Source: Halobellus sp. MBLA0158
Lineage (GTDB): Archaea; Halobacteriota; Halobacteria; Halobacteriales; Haloferacaceae
Assembly: GCF_041477585.1 (NCBI RefSeq)
Contig: NZ_JBGNYA010000002.1
Location: 62,001 to 126,000 of the forward strand
Length of the DNA: 64,000 bases
Reading direction: 5' to 3'
The position numbers and the translations under genes are program-made. Below are positions 41,630 through 49,034 of the stretch, piece by piece. The notes beneath the pieces are model-generated. The model worked only from the letters and a program-made list of their open reading frames with translations. It was not told the origin of the DNA and searched no databases. Numbering within the stretch: position 1 is the stretch's first letter; each line of letters starts with the position of its first letter.

Positions 41630-42658
41630 TTAGTTGTTCGTCGAAGTAGCAGGGGGATCTACGATAGAATAGGTCCGGTCCCGGCTGGTGCCCTCGGCTT
41701 CCAGAAGATTGTACTGAGTCATCTTCGAGAGATAGTTCCGAACGGTACGCTGCGTTCGGGGATCGTCAACGGCGTCCGCGTACCGGTCGTGAATCTCGCC
41801 CGGGCTCAGCGGTCCGTGCTCCCGAAGGATGTCGTAGACTGTGCGCTGGTGAGGTGTAAGCGAGTCGAGACTCTTCTGCCGGATCTGTGCCCGGCTGTCG
41901 TCGGCCGCCTCAAGGAGCATATTATCGGTGATCCGGTCTGTATTCGTTCGATCAGCAGTACTCGCCGCCGTCCGCAGGATCCCAATTGCCAGTCGGGCGT
42001 CGCCGGCAGCGGCATCGGCGATTCGATAGAGCTGATCGTCTGTGATGACGTCCTGTTCGAGGCCCCACTCCACGCGGGCGTGCAGGATATCGACGAGCTG
42101 CTCGTTGTGGTACTTGTCCATTCGGACGTGCTCGCTGGACCGCAGCCGACTCACGAGTCGGTCGTCGACACGCCCGAACAACTCTTCCTCGTTGTTGGCG
42201 ATACAGATCACCGCGAACTGCGGGACCGTGTGAAGGTTATAGATCAACCCCGGATCCTCGAGCTGGTCGGCCTCATCGAGGATCACGACCGTCCGGGAGT
42301 CGTCGTACTGCTGTAAGCGATCGATGAGCTCGTCGTGTGGGGTCGACTGGCGATGGATGTCGATCGTCCGTCCCAGATCGTCGAGGATCTGGTAGAGGGC
42401 ACGGAACCGCGTGTAGTTCTGCCAGCAGTTGACGTAGGTCGCCTCGACGTCGAGGACTTCTTCGCGCAGCCGTTCGATGACGAACTTCGAGATACAGGTC
42501 TTCCCGGCTCCACTCGGCCCGGTCACGATCGCGGTATCAGCAGGCTCACCGTTCGTGATCGGTTCGAGGACGCTGGAGAGGTGATTCACTTCCGCGTCGC
42601 GATGCTCGACCTCACGGGGAACGAAGCCGGCACGGAGGACGCGAGCATCACGGATCAT
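41630..42658 (-). CDS. Orc1/Cdc6-family protein (second copy)
   Basis: The protein has 342 residues. AAA+ Walker A is GPSGAGKT (47-54) and Walker B is VVILDEADQL (D128-E129). Sensor and arginine regions and a C-terminal winged helix (TPHQRTVYDILREHGPLSPG) follow. It is shorter than the initiator at 3239-4717 and lacks a long N-terminal tail. No origin-type repeat array surrounds it, so it may be an orphan Orc1 with an auxiliary or regulatory role. The upstream region has weak TTCCGGAA boxes related to the polB/RecA-like modules. Confidence 0.88.
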   Translation of the reverse strand: MIRDARVLRAGFVPREVEHRDAEVNHLSSVLEPITNGEPADTAIVTGPSGAGKTCISKFVIERLREEVLDVEATYVNCWQNYTRFRALYQILDDLGRTIDIHRQSTPHDELIDRLQQYDDSRTVVILDEADQLEDPGLIYNLHTVPQFAVICIANNEEELFGRVDDRLVSRLRSSEHVRMDKYHNEQLVDILHARVEWGLEQDVITDDQLYRIADAAAGDARLAIGILRTAASTADRTNTDRITDNMLLEAADDSRAQIRQKSLDSLTPHQRTVYDILREHGPLSPGEIHDRYADAVDDPRTQRTVRNYLSKMTQYNLLEAEGTSRDRTYSIVDPPATSTNN

Positions 42659-42712
42659 ACAGCGTTCGCTTCACACGTATCTCGCATCGGTACTAAATAC
42701 TGACTGGGGTCT

Positions 42713-42798
42713 TTCCGGAAAATCGAATCCGGGCTTTGGGTCCTGCTTGAAACGCCGCTGTCGGGTGATTTGTTTTCGGAAACAGACCAGTTCCGGGA
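42713..42798 (-). promoter_or_regulatory. Degenerate TTCCGGAA-type boxes upstream of second orc1
   Basis: TTCCGGAA at 42713-42720 and ATCCGGGC at 42727-42734 lie near the gene. TTTCGGAA (42774-42781) and TTCCGGGA (42791-42798) lie farther away. Spacing differs from modules B-D (14 and 17 bp instead of 12), so this is a weak relative at best. The remaining spacer 42799-43056 shows no gene. Confidence 0.35.
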
Positions 42799-43056
42799 AG
42801 CGCGAGACGGGGGTGGACTCCAAGCGACAGTGAACTATATGATGACACGCGGACTGCCAACTGTCGTCGCTCAGTCAGTGTTTGAGTCAAGAGCGGGTTT
42901 ACTTGTATGCCGTCAGTAACGGGACGTGATATGACCGGCGAGCACGCATCCGGGTACCGTCGTCGGGAGTGGGGCCGCCCTCAAACCGACTGGAAGACTC
43001 CGCCAAGGGAGCAGCTACACGCAGACACTCCCCATCGGGAGAGCGACGACTGAGCG

Positions 43057-43920
43057 ATGCCGGGACTCGTGACTCGCCTCGAAGCGGGGATGGAGCGTGC
43101 GCGAGAGCATCTCGTATTGACCGCCGTGCCGATCGTGATTGCGTTGTTGAATACGAACAAGATCCTGACTGTAGTCGGATTCGATGGTGGACATATCGGC
43201 TTCAAATTCGGCTTTCCACTATCTGTGATTACGGTGTGGCAGTTCGTGAGCGTCCCCAATTCTGGCGTAACGGTAAACACGGGGCTTCCGATCGAGATGC
43301 TGCCGGTCGCAGTCGTCACCGTGCCAGTGCTGATCGGCCTCCAAGCACTCCTCCAGGCAGGCTATTTCGGGAGCCTGAAAAATGCGCTTCTGGGCGAGCC
43401 CTACGACTTCGTCCAGCAGTGTCGCCAGTATTTCGGCCCGTTCCTGATCGTGACCGCGGTTCCGTATCTCGCGTTGCTACCCCTTGCGTTCGGGATTTTC
43501 GGGGTCGGTTCCCTTACCGAGAGTGTCGGCGGAGCCGCACTGCTGTTTGTGCTCCCGGCGATGGTGCTCTATCTCGGTGCAGCGTATCTCTTCTATCCAA
43601 CCCCGTACCTGATCGTGCTCCGTGGGAACGGATTGATTGACGCCGCTCGGCAGTCGTATGCATTGGCGGTACAGGGCGGGCCGTACGTGACGTACACGAT
43701 CGGCTTTGCGCTGTTTGTCTTCGGGGTGTCACCGTTCGCCACTGGCTTCGTCGTGAACGTGCCGGTACTTGGTCTGCCAGTTGGCATTCTCGCAGGGAGC
43801 GTCCTCGGTTTGGGAGCAAACTTCACGACGATGCGATTCGTCGCCGACATCGACCCAGCAGCATCCGAGACAGTCTCGTGGGACACAGAATCTACTGACG
43901 GGGCACAGACGTCAGTCTAG
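43057..43920 (+). CDS. Integral membrane protein of unknown function
   Basis: The protein has 287 residues with six or seven hydrophobic segments (VLTAVPIVIALLNTNKIL, VAVVTVPVLIGLQALLQAGY, YFGPFLIVTAVPYLALLPLA, ALLFVLPAMVLYLGAAYLFY and others) and an acidic Ser/Thr tail. The pattern of small loops with a YFGP-type central region is seen in haloarchaeal membrane proteins of unknown role. No transporter signature is visible. Neighbours give no clear link. Confidence 0.75.
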   Translation: MPGLVTRLEAGMERAREHLVLTAVPIVIALLNTNKILTVVGFDGGHIGFKFGFPLSVITVWQFVSVPNSGVTVNTGLPIEMLPVAVVTVPVLIGLQALLQAGYFGSLKNALLGEPYDFVQQCRQYFGPFLIVTAVPYLALLPLAFGIFGVGSLTESVGGAALLFVLPAMVLYLGAAYLFYPTPYLIVLRGNGLIDAARQSYALAVQGGPYVTYTIGFALFVFGVSPFATGFVVNVPVLGLPVGILAGSVLGLGANFTTMRFVADIDPAASETVSWDTESTDGAQTSV

Positions 43921-43976
43921 TGAGGGTATCAGCGCGAATCCTCGCCCGGCGCAAAAGATAGTGTCGCCGGCCGGGG

Positions 43977-44651
43977 TCAATCGATCCGATCGAGCGACCC
44001 GTAGAGTTCTTCGTTCTGGATGTGTGTACAGAACTGCGCACAGAGCCGACAGCAGTCCGCTGCATCGGTGAACGTCCGGACGCTTGCATCCCAGCGCGTC
44101 TGGACGGCACCGAGCATCGCACTGCGGACTGTTGGCTCGGTCGCGACCATCACCCGGCGCGTACGTTCCGGTGGCGTCACGTCGGCCGCCGGCCCCTCCA
44201 TCTCGCCCCTCGAGAAGAGGTCCTCGAGTACGCTCCCGATTTCGATGCCGACACCGAGGTTATCACCGACCTGTGGGGCGATGAACACCGTTGCGTTGCT
44301 CGCGCGTGCGAAGGCGATGCTCTGTGTGGCGGCGTCCATCTCTTCGAGTGGGATCCCGACATCGATCGCCAGAAATGCGTTAAAGCCCCGGTCACGGAGG
44401 CAGTCCCGCGTCTCTTGGAGCAGTCGCAAGACCTCGTCTTCGGCGTACTCACCGCTGGTCTCGTCCCACGACGCAAACGACGGCGCATCAGTGTCGACGT
44501 CGGCGTCAGTCGGCAGCAGCGCGTCGACGTCGAACGTCCGGTACGGCCCCATCAAATAGACGAGAAACTGCTCGCGCCGGACAGGCGCGAGTGCATCCGA
44601 ATCACCGACGGCACGAGGGAGATGCTCGATAATTCGTTGCCGCATTCGCAT
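43977..44651 (-). CDS. Conserved haloarchaeal protein of unknown function (224 aa)
   Basis: The protein has 224 residues. QFLVYLMGPYRTFDVDALLP near the start and FLAIDVGIPLEEMDAATQSI followed by NATVFIAPQVGDNLGVGIEI in the middle suggest a Rossmann-like nucleoside 2-deoxyribosyltransferase-related fold (YLMGP, D, E). A short Cys cluster (DCCRLCAQFC) lies near the C-terminus, unusual and possibly metal-binding. It is divergent from the HTH regulator at 44723 with a palindrome in the 71-bp spacer. Function uncertain. Confidence 0.7.
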   Translation of the reverse strand: MRMRQRIIEHLPRAVGDSDALAPVRREQFLVYLMGPYRTFDVDALLPTDADVDTDAPSFASWDETSGEYAEDEVLRLLQETRDCLRDRGFNAFLAIDVGIPLEEMDAATQSIAFARASNATVFIAPQVGDNLGVGIEIGSVLEDLFSRGEMEGPAADVTPPERTRRVMVATEPTVRSAMLGAVQTRWDASVRTFTDAADCCRLCAQFCTHIQNEELYGSLDRID

Positions 44652-44701
44652 CGCCGATTTGGATGGTTTGTATATAAATAACGGTGTTGTAAAGAATATT
44701 C

Positions 44702-44717
44702 TAGTCGAGAACGACTA
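44702..44717. promoter_or_regulatory. Palindrome TAGTCG-AGAA-CGACTA in divergent spacer
   Basis: Perfect 6-bp arms lie around AGAA, 6 bases before the HTH gene start and 51 bases before the divergent gene. The tight spacing suggests an autoregulatory operator for the winged-helix protein. Confidence 0.5.
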
Positions 44718-44722
44718 AGTAG

Positions 44723-45148
44723 ATGGCACTCGAATATGAATCTGAGGCTGCCAAGATGTCCGAAACCGACCGTCAATCATCCGAGGATGTGCGCCGTCCA
44801 GAGCCGCCGCTCCCCGAGGAAAGCGGGTTGGCGCTCGAGGAGTACCTCGCGATGCAACAGGCGATCGGTCATCCGACGCGGTTTCGGATCCTACGTACGC
44901 TCGTGGCCAACGACGAGCTGAGTGCCGCTCATCTCAAGGCCGCGGTCGACGTCGAGTCACACAACTTCCACTATCATCTCGATGAACTGGTCGATGTCGG
45001 ACTCGTCGATAAGCGTCAGCGCCGAACTGCTGACAGTCAAGGCTTCTACACGTATTATCGACCGACTGCGATGGGACGCAGCATCTTAACACACGGCGTC
45101 GAGGAACTGATGCGGCGCGAGCGCGCGTTCAACGACGCATACTCGTAG
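44723..45148 (+). CDS. ArsR-type winged-helix regulator
   Basis: The protein has 141 residues. HTH pattern is LAMQQAIGHPTRFRILRTLV, then LSAAHLKAAVDVESHNFHYH and a wing with LVDKRQRRTADSQGFYTYY. Proteins of this kind bind operator DNA as dimers. A start at the second Met (44756) would remove a poorly ordered lead of 11 residues. The palindrome upstream and the divergent gene of unknown function are the likely targets. Confidence 0.82.
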   Translation: MALEYESEAAKMSETDRQSSEDVRRPEPPLPEESGLALEEYLAMQQAIGHPTRFRILRTLVANDELSAAHLKAAVDVESHNFHYHLDELVDVGLVDKRQRRTADSQGFYTYYRPTAMGRSILTHGVEELMRRERAFNDAYS

Positions 45149-45560
45149 GGCACCGCCGAAGAAGCCTCCCTCTGGGTCTGGCGTGCCGAATACTTCGAGA
45201 ACCGCCCCCCGTCCTGCAATCGGTTACAGCCCATCATCGAGCATCACCCTGTTTGGTCAGTAGTGGGGATGCTGGTCTGATATAGCATACATCCACATCC
45301 CGAGGTGATCACTATGAAGCCGGATACTTACTAGATAAAGGTATCATAGAACTATTCACAGGTGGTAGTTTACCTCCCTGCCACTCGTGACGTGGAGGAC
45401 CAACCTGAGGCATCCGTCGACGGGCAGATCCCCCCCCGGTGTAGAAATCGGAGAAGTGAGTCTCGTTGCAGTGTGTCACCGCGACGAGAGTGAGTTTCCG
45501 GTTCGCCTCCAACTGTAGATCAACAACGGCAAGGGTGCTCGTCGACTCTACAAAACCTAA
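45149..45560. other. Gene-poor spacer, possible decayed coding region
   Basis: There is no secure gene in these 412 bp. The minus strand carries an open stretch 45312-45560 that continues in frame past the stop of the 133-aa gene (coding-like QLEANRKLTLVAVTHCNETH) and could be an old C-terminal extension of it or of another gene. AT-rich sequence at 45325-45360 may hold a promoter or terminator. Confidence 0.35.
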
Positions 45561-45962
45561 TTACTCCTCGAAGGTCATCCCGTAGCCCCACTCTTCGAGG
45601 TGTGCTTCGACCTCGTCGAGATGATTCAGACCCGTCTTCATCAGCGCCTCGCGAAGGTCAGTCAGTGAGACGTTATCGTCAAAACGCTCCTCTAGCTCCC
45701 GCTGTGCCTCACGTTCACTGCTTTTTGTGTCGCTCTGCAGGAATAATGGGACGCGATCACGGCCCTCTTGGACGCCCTCTCGTCGGAATTTGTACGGGAT
45801 TTGTATCGACTGTCGTGTTCGAGACGATTGCGTTGTCTCCGTCCGTGTCGTTTCCACTTCAGCGGAGGATGAATCACGAGAATCGGTATCTTCGGTCGCG
45901 TTTGCACTTTCATCGCTCGATGCAAACGGATCTTCACCCGCGCCCTCTTTCATCCCCGTCAT
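45561..45962 (-). CDS. ParA-operon partner protein (133 aa)
   Basis: The protein has 133 residues and begins within the stop of parA (ATGA). The N-terminal half is acidic and Ser/Thr-rich, then comes a basic motif (QIPYKFRREGVQEGRDRVPL). The C-terminal part is helical (LTDLREALMKTGLNHLDEVE). Second genes of archaeal plasmid parA operons often encode the DNA-binding or adaptor partner, and this layout fits. No ParB domain is recognised, so the role is inferred. Confidence 0.7.
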   Translation of the reverse strand: MTGMKEGAGEDPFASSDESANATEDTDSRDSSSAEVETTRTETTQSSRTRQSIQIPYKFRREGVQEGRDRVPLFLQSDTKSSEREAQRELEERFDDNVSLTDLREALMKTGLNHLDEVEAHLEEWGYGMTFEE

Positions 45963-46834
45963 ACGGATAGCACCTCGTGGTTGAGGTCGCCCGGATTCGG
46001 TGGATTCGGCGCCTCAATTCCGACCTGTTGTTCCAAGTGGCGTGCGATCCGATCGAACTGGGCCAACGTCTCGAGTTCGTAGTCCCGCTGTCGATCGCGG
46101 TGTTCACGGACGTACTCGAATGCTGAACACTGTTGCATCCAACACCCTTCCATCAGTGATGCCCGCTCGCCGATGATTTCCGGAACTGGGTAGTCGATCT
46201 CTTCGAGAATTGTCCGCTGATCTCGCGTGTTCTTGAATCCAACTGGCACCGCAGCAAGCACGCCCACTTCGACGTCCAGTTGTTCCTCAAGGCCGGCGAC
46301 AAGTGATTCGAGTCCTTCGACGGCGGCTCGTCCCTTAGCACTCGGTTCGACGGGAATGACCAGCGAACGCGTTGCGTGGATGGCGTTGTAGAGATGCGGC
46401 CCCTCGGTGGCCGGCGGATCACAGATGAGTACATCGTATTTGTCCGGGACGCCAGCTTCCCGAAGAACCCGAAGTAGCTGTGCGTGCATTCCGAACGCCT
46501 CTCCCATCGCTTCCGCTTGGTCCTTTTCGCGTTGGAGGTATTCGGCGAGGTCCGAGAGCATATTGTGTTCCGGAACGATGTCGACGCCTTCGACAGTCCG
46601 GATGAGATCATCGAACTCACCACTGGGTCGCCGAATCATATGTCGGACGAGGTTATCGACGGATTCGGTGCGATCGGTGTCGATTCCAAAGAGCCGTGAA
46701 AGGTCGCCGTCCTGCGGATCAAGAGGGATGACTAACGGCTTCAAGCCCGCTCGTGCGTGTGCAACGGCTAGATTAGCGGCCGTTGTCGTTTTCCCCACCC
46801 CACCTGCTTCGCTGTACGTTGAGTACGCCAGCAT
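45959..46834 (-). CDS. ParA-family partition ATPase
   Basis: The protein has 291 residues. The deviant Walker A reads EAGGVGKTTTAANLAVAHA (residues 9-27), with Ala where most ParAs have the signature Lys before GG. Switch regions follow as VIPLDPQDGDLSRLFGID and YDVLICDPPATEGPHLYNAI. It acts in plasmid segregation by ATP-dependent DNA binding. It has a repeat-rich upstream region (46874-46966) and a co-translated partner, as in plasmid partition operons. Confidence 0.88.
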   Translation of the reverse strand: MLAYSTYSEAGGVGKTTTAANLAVAHARAGLKPLVIPLDPQDGDLSRLFGIDTDRTESVDNLVRHMIRRPSGEFDDLIRTVEGVDIVPEHNMLSDLAEYLQREKDQAEAMGEAFGMHAQLLRVLREAGVPDKYDVLICDPPATEGPHLYNAIHATRSLVIPVEPSAKGRAAVEGLESLVAGLEEQLDVEVGVLAAVPVGFKNTRDQRTILEEIDYPVPEIIGERASLMEGCWMQQCSAFEYVREHRDRQRDYELETLAQFDRIARHLEQQVGIEAPNPPNPGDLNHEVLSV

Positions 46835-46873
46835 ACCTATTCATTGATGCCATTCATCTTGAATCTTCGGTGT

Positions 46874-46966
46874 GTTCATTCATTTTTGTATTTCTTTGTG
46901 TGGTGCAGTTACGTTCACTAATGAACATAGCTAGTGAACACAGTAAATGAACACAATTAATGAATG
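46874..46966. repeat. TGAACA-type repeats upstream of parA (candidate centromere/operator)
   Basis: GTTCATT (46874-46880), GTTCACTA-ATGAAC (46913-46926, near-perfect palindrome), GTGAACA (46934-46940), ATGAACA (46947-46953) and ATGAATG (46960-46966) lie in the AT-rich region before parA. Clusters like this serve as partition centromeres and operators on plasmids. The spacing of 13 bp between the last three is regular. Confidence 0.62.
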
Positions 46967-47028
46967 TATGTAATGGCGTGAATCACTTATTGGTGTTGCT
47001 AAATACGAGGACCGAAGAAGTGGCCCCG

Positions 47029-47463
47029 TTACCTCACTTCCGGATCCGTTACCGGCTCGGCAAATGCTACTGATTCCCTCACATCGGTAATCCTGACCTC
47101 GGCCTTATCACCCGGTTGGGTTCCTGGAACGATCACAATGAATCCTCGCTCGACTTTCGCAAGACCATCACCCTGGTCACCTAATGTGTCGATAGTTACT
47201 GACCGTATTTCGCCTTCTTCAACCGGTGGTGTCTCTTCCCACTGGGATGTCGAAAGCTGATCGTCGTTCGGTACTATCTCTCGGTCGTCCGTTTCGTTCC
47301 GGGTTCTGTCTGGAGCAGCCAGCAACGCAACCCGGAAGACGTCATTCGTGGTGAGGGAGCTCTCGTCGATCATCTCTTGAGGAATCGAGATACTGTATCG
47401 GTCACCGTGTTCTTCGAGCGTAGCTTCGAACAGAAGTCGAAGGGAATCTGGAATTTCTGCCAT
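47029..47463 (-). CDS. TRAM-domain protein
   Basis: About 144 residues from ATG 47463 (MAEIPDSLRLLFEATLEEHG). The N-terminal half looks like a small AbrB-like or helical domain (YSISIPQEMIDESSLTTNDV). The C-terminal ~60 residues form a TRAM domain (VTIDTLGDQGDGLAKVERGF, then PGTQPGDKAEVRITDVR), a small RNA-binding beta-barrel. Single TRAM proteins are abundant in haloarchaea and may act as RNA chaperones or regulators. Target unknown. Confidence 0.82.
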   Translation of the reverse strand: MAEIPDSLRLLFEATLEEHGDRYSISIPQEMIDESSLTTNDVFRVALLAAPDRTRNETDDREIVPNDDQLSTSQWEETPPVEEGEIRSVTIDTLGDQGDGLAKVERGFIVIVPGTQPGDKAEVRITDVRESVAFAEPVTDPEVR

Positions 47464-47513
47464 TATCGCCTGTACAGCGGAGTAGCTAAAGGTAATTGGG
47501 GTGTGCATCGAAT

Positions 47514-47562
47514 CATCTGCCTGGAGAAACAGAAGTTGAGACTGGTCGTCTCAATGCATATG
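47514..47562. repeat. Direct repeat A flanking the decayed antitoxin/toxin pair
   Basis: This ~49-bp stretch matches 48606-48655 over its length, including AGTTGAGACTG, CAATGCATA-type and GAGAAACA segments, with about three quarters of bases equal by eye. It precedes the antitoxin gene. Together the repeats bracket the broken toxin-antitoxin module. Confidence 0.6.
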
Positions 47563-47614
47563 GCATTCTGGCGCAGTTCATAAATAGTATGAAGGCGTAG
47601 TCTGGGATAGAACG

Positions 47615-47984
47615 ATGGCACGAATCACCGGCTCCTATCCAGATGACCTCGACCTCCTCATTGAGGGAGCTGTCGAGGCTGGTGTGTTCGGGGGAAAGAG
47701 CGACGCGTTGCGCGAGTTCGTGCGTGAATACTTCGAGGACCACGAGAACGAACGTATTGCAGCTGCGGTCGCCCCTCTACGAACGCGAGCGGATCACACT
47801 CGGTGATGCCGCCAGACTCGCTGATGTCGACCGCTGGACGATGCGTGACATCCTCCGTGAGCACGGTGTTAAACTCCGCCTCGGGCTCGTTGACGAAGAC
47901 GACGCAGCCTACGAAGTAGAGGCAGCACGCGAACTCGAATTCGATGATGAGGACTCGTCTGATGAGGAGTCACGTGCTAAATGA
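47615..47984 (+). pseudogene. UPF0175-like antitoxin gene, frameshifted
   Basis: The first frame (MARITGSYPDDLDLLIEGAV to ERIAAAVA) shows a short DNA-binding-like start. An extra C in GCCCCTCTAC (47771-47780) shifts the frame. In the next frame the rest continues LYERERITLGDAARLADVDR and WTMRDILREHGVKLRLGLVD, the typical UPF0175/HTH antitoxin end. The whole would be about 123 residues. It overlaps the PIN-toxin gene by four bases, so the pair was one operon. Confidence 0.82.
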
Positions 47985-48487
47985 CAGGTAACGATCTCCC
48001 AGCGAACCCGAGCGTCTTGAACACGACTGTCCTCTCGAACTTCGCGTACATCGATCAGCTGTGGGTAGTTGCTAGGCTCTCTGGAATCTGTACGGTACCA
48101 GTCGTGCGTGAGGAGCTCGAACACGGCATCGATAATCACCCATATCTCCAGGAAGCACTCGATACGCTTGATGACGAAATCCCAGTCGCGACGATTTCGG
48201 ATACTGTCGCAAACAGAGAAGCCGTTGTTGGTGAGCATCTCGACCCCGGGGAAGCACAGGCGTTCGCTCTTGCCGACGCACACGACGGTCGGCTGCTGAC
48301 AGACGACGGAGATGCCTGATCGTTTGCGAAAGACCAGGGCGTGACCGTTGTCGGATCGGTTGGCGTTCTGTTGGCTGCAATCGATGTTGGGAAGATCGAT
48401 GAATCAACCGCTGATGAGTGGCTGTCGACGTGGATCGACGAGATCGGCTACTACGTCCCGTATCGAACGATCTCGGAGTATCGATGA
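47981..48487 (+). pseudogene. PIN-domain toxin (VapC-like), interrupted by an in-frame stop
   Basis: The frame opens with SVLNTTVLSNFAYIDQLWVV. Acidic residues in PVVREELEHGI and GEAQAFALADAHDGRLLTDD fit the PIN metal site. A TGA at 48317-48319 replaces what is probably a CGA Arg codon. Reading on in the same frame gives SFAKDQGVTVVGSVGVLLAA and finishes at 48487. With the antitoxin frameshift, both partners are inactive. Confidence 0.8.
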
Positions 48488-48542
48488 CTGATTTAGGGTT
48501 CGAAACACCTGATTAGTGTGCCCGTGAACACGTCTATTACCG

Positions 48543-48632
48543 ATGAGTGAAGCCGACAGACGGCTGTACGAGGAGAGCGAGCAACGGTTTCTAGATCTGT
48601 ACGCTCATCTGTTGCAGAGAAACAATAGTTGA
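48543..48632 (+). CDS. Short open frame, probable gene fragment
   Basis: This 29-codon frame (MSEADRRLYEESEQRFLDLY, then AHLLQRNNS) has haloarchaeal composition and is helical. It ends within direct repeat B. It may be the truncated start of a larger gene cut by the event that placed the repeat. Not recognised. Confidence 0.3.
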   Translation: MSEADRRLYEESEQRFLDLYAHLLQRNNS

Positions 48633-48655
48633 GACTGTCTTTCTTAATGCATACG
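48606..48655. repeat. Direct repeat B flanking the decayed antitoxin/toxin pair
   Basis: This is the second copy of the ~49-bp sequence at 47514-47562, in the same orientation, about 1.09 kb apart. The short segment AGTTGAGACT also recurs inverted near 57800-57815, downstream of the IS4-type transposase, so the repeats may be ends of a mobile element family. Confidence 0.55.
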
Positions 48656-48758
48656 TCTCTCAGATCTTTTTTGACAATTTCTCTTACTTGGGCCTACGGC
48701 TCAACGGTCATTGAGTACGACTACTATTCTCAACTCCCGCACCTCGATGGCACGAATA

Positions 48759-48971
48759 TTACTCTTCGGATAATATCTGGATGAAGAACCCGATAAAAAT
48801 CAAGAAGAGACCGAGGTAACCCACCCCAGTTGAGACCTCGTCGAGAAGTGGCGTAGAGCGTACAATAAGACGAGCGAGTATGCGTGCGATAATACAAAAC
48901 AGCCCAGCCAACATGATGTATCCTGGCCATCGGGAGGTATTCTCAGTCGGAATGTTATCTCTCTCAGACAC
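48759..48971 (-). CDS. Small two-helix membrane protein
   Basis: The protein has 70 residues with two hydrophobic segments (YIMLAGLFCIIARILARLIV; GVGYLGLFLIFIGFFIQIL) and a polar start (MSERDNIPTENTSRWPG). It is short but has haloarchaeal-like composition and follows the end of the APC transporter gene by 63 bp in the same direction. Function unknown. Confidence 0.6.
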   Translation of the reverse strand: MSERDNIPTENTSRWPGYIMLAGLFCIIARILARLIVRSTPLLDEVSTGVGYLGLFLIFIGFFIQILSEE

Positions 48972-49034
48972 GTTCAGACGACTGTTTTGTAGTATGTTAC
49001 AACTTTCGAGTGGGAGGAGAATCTCAAGGGGGAC

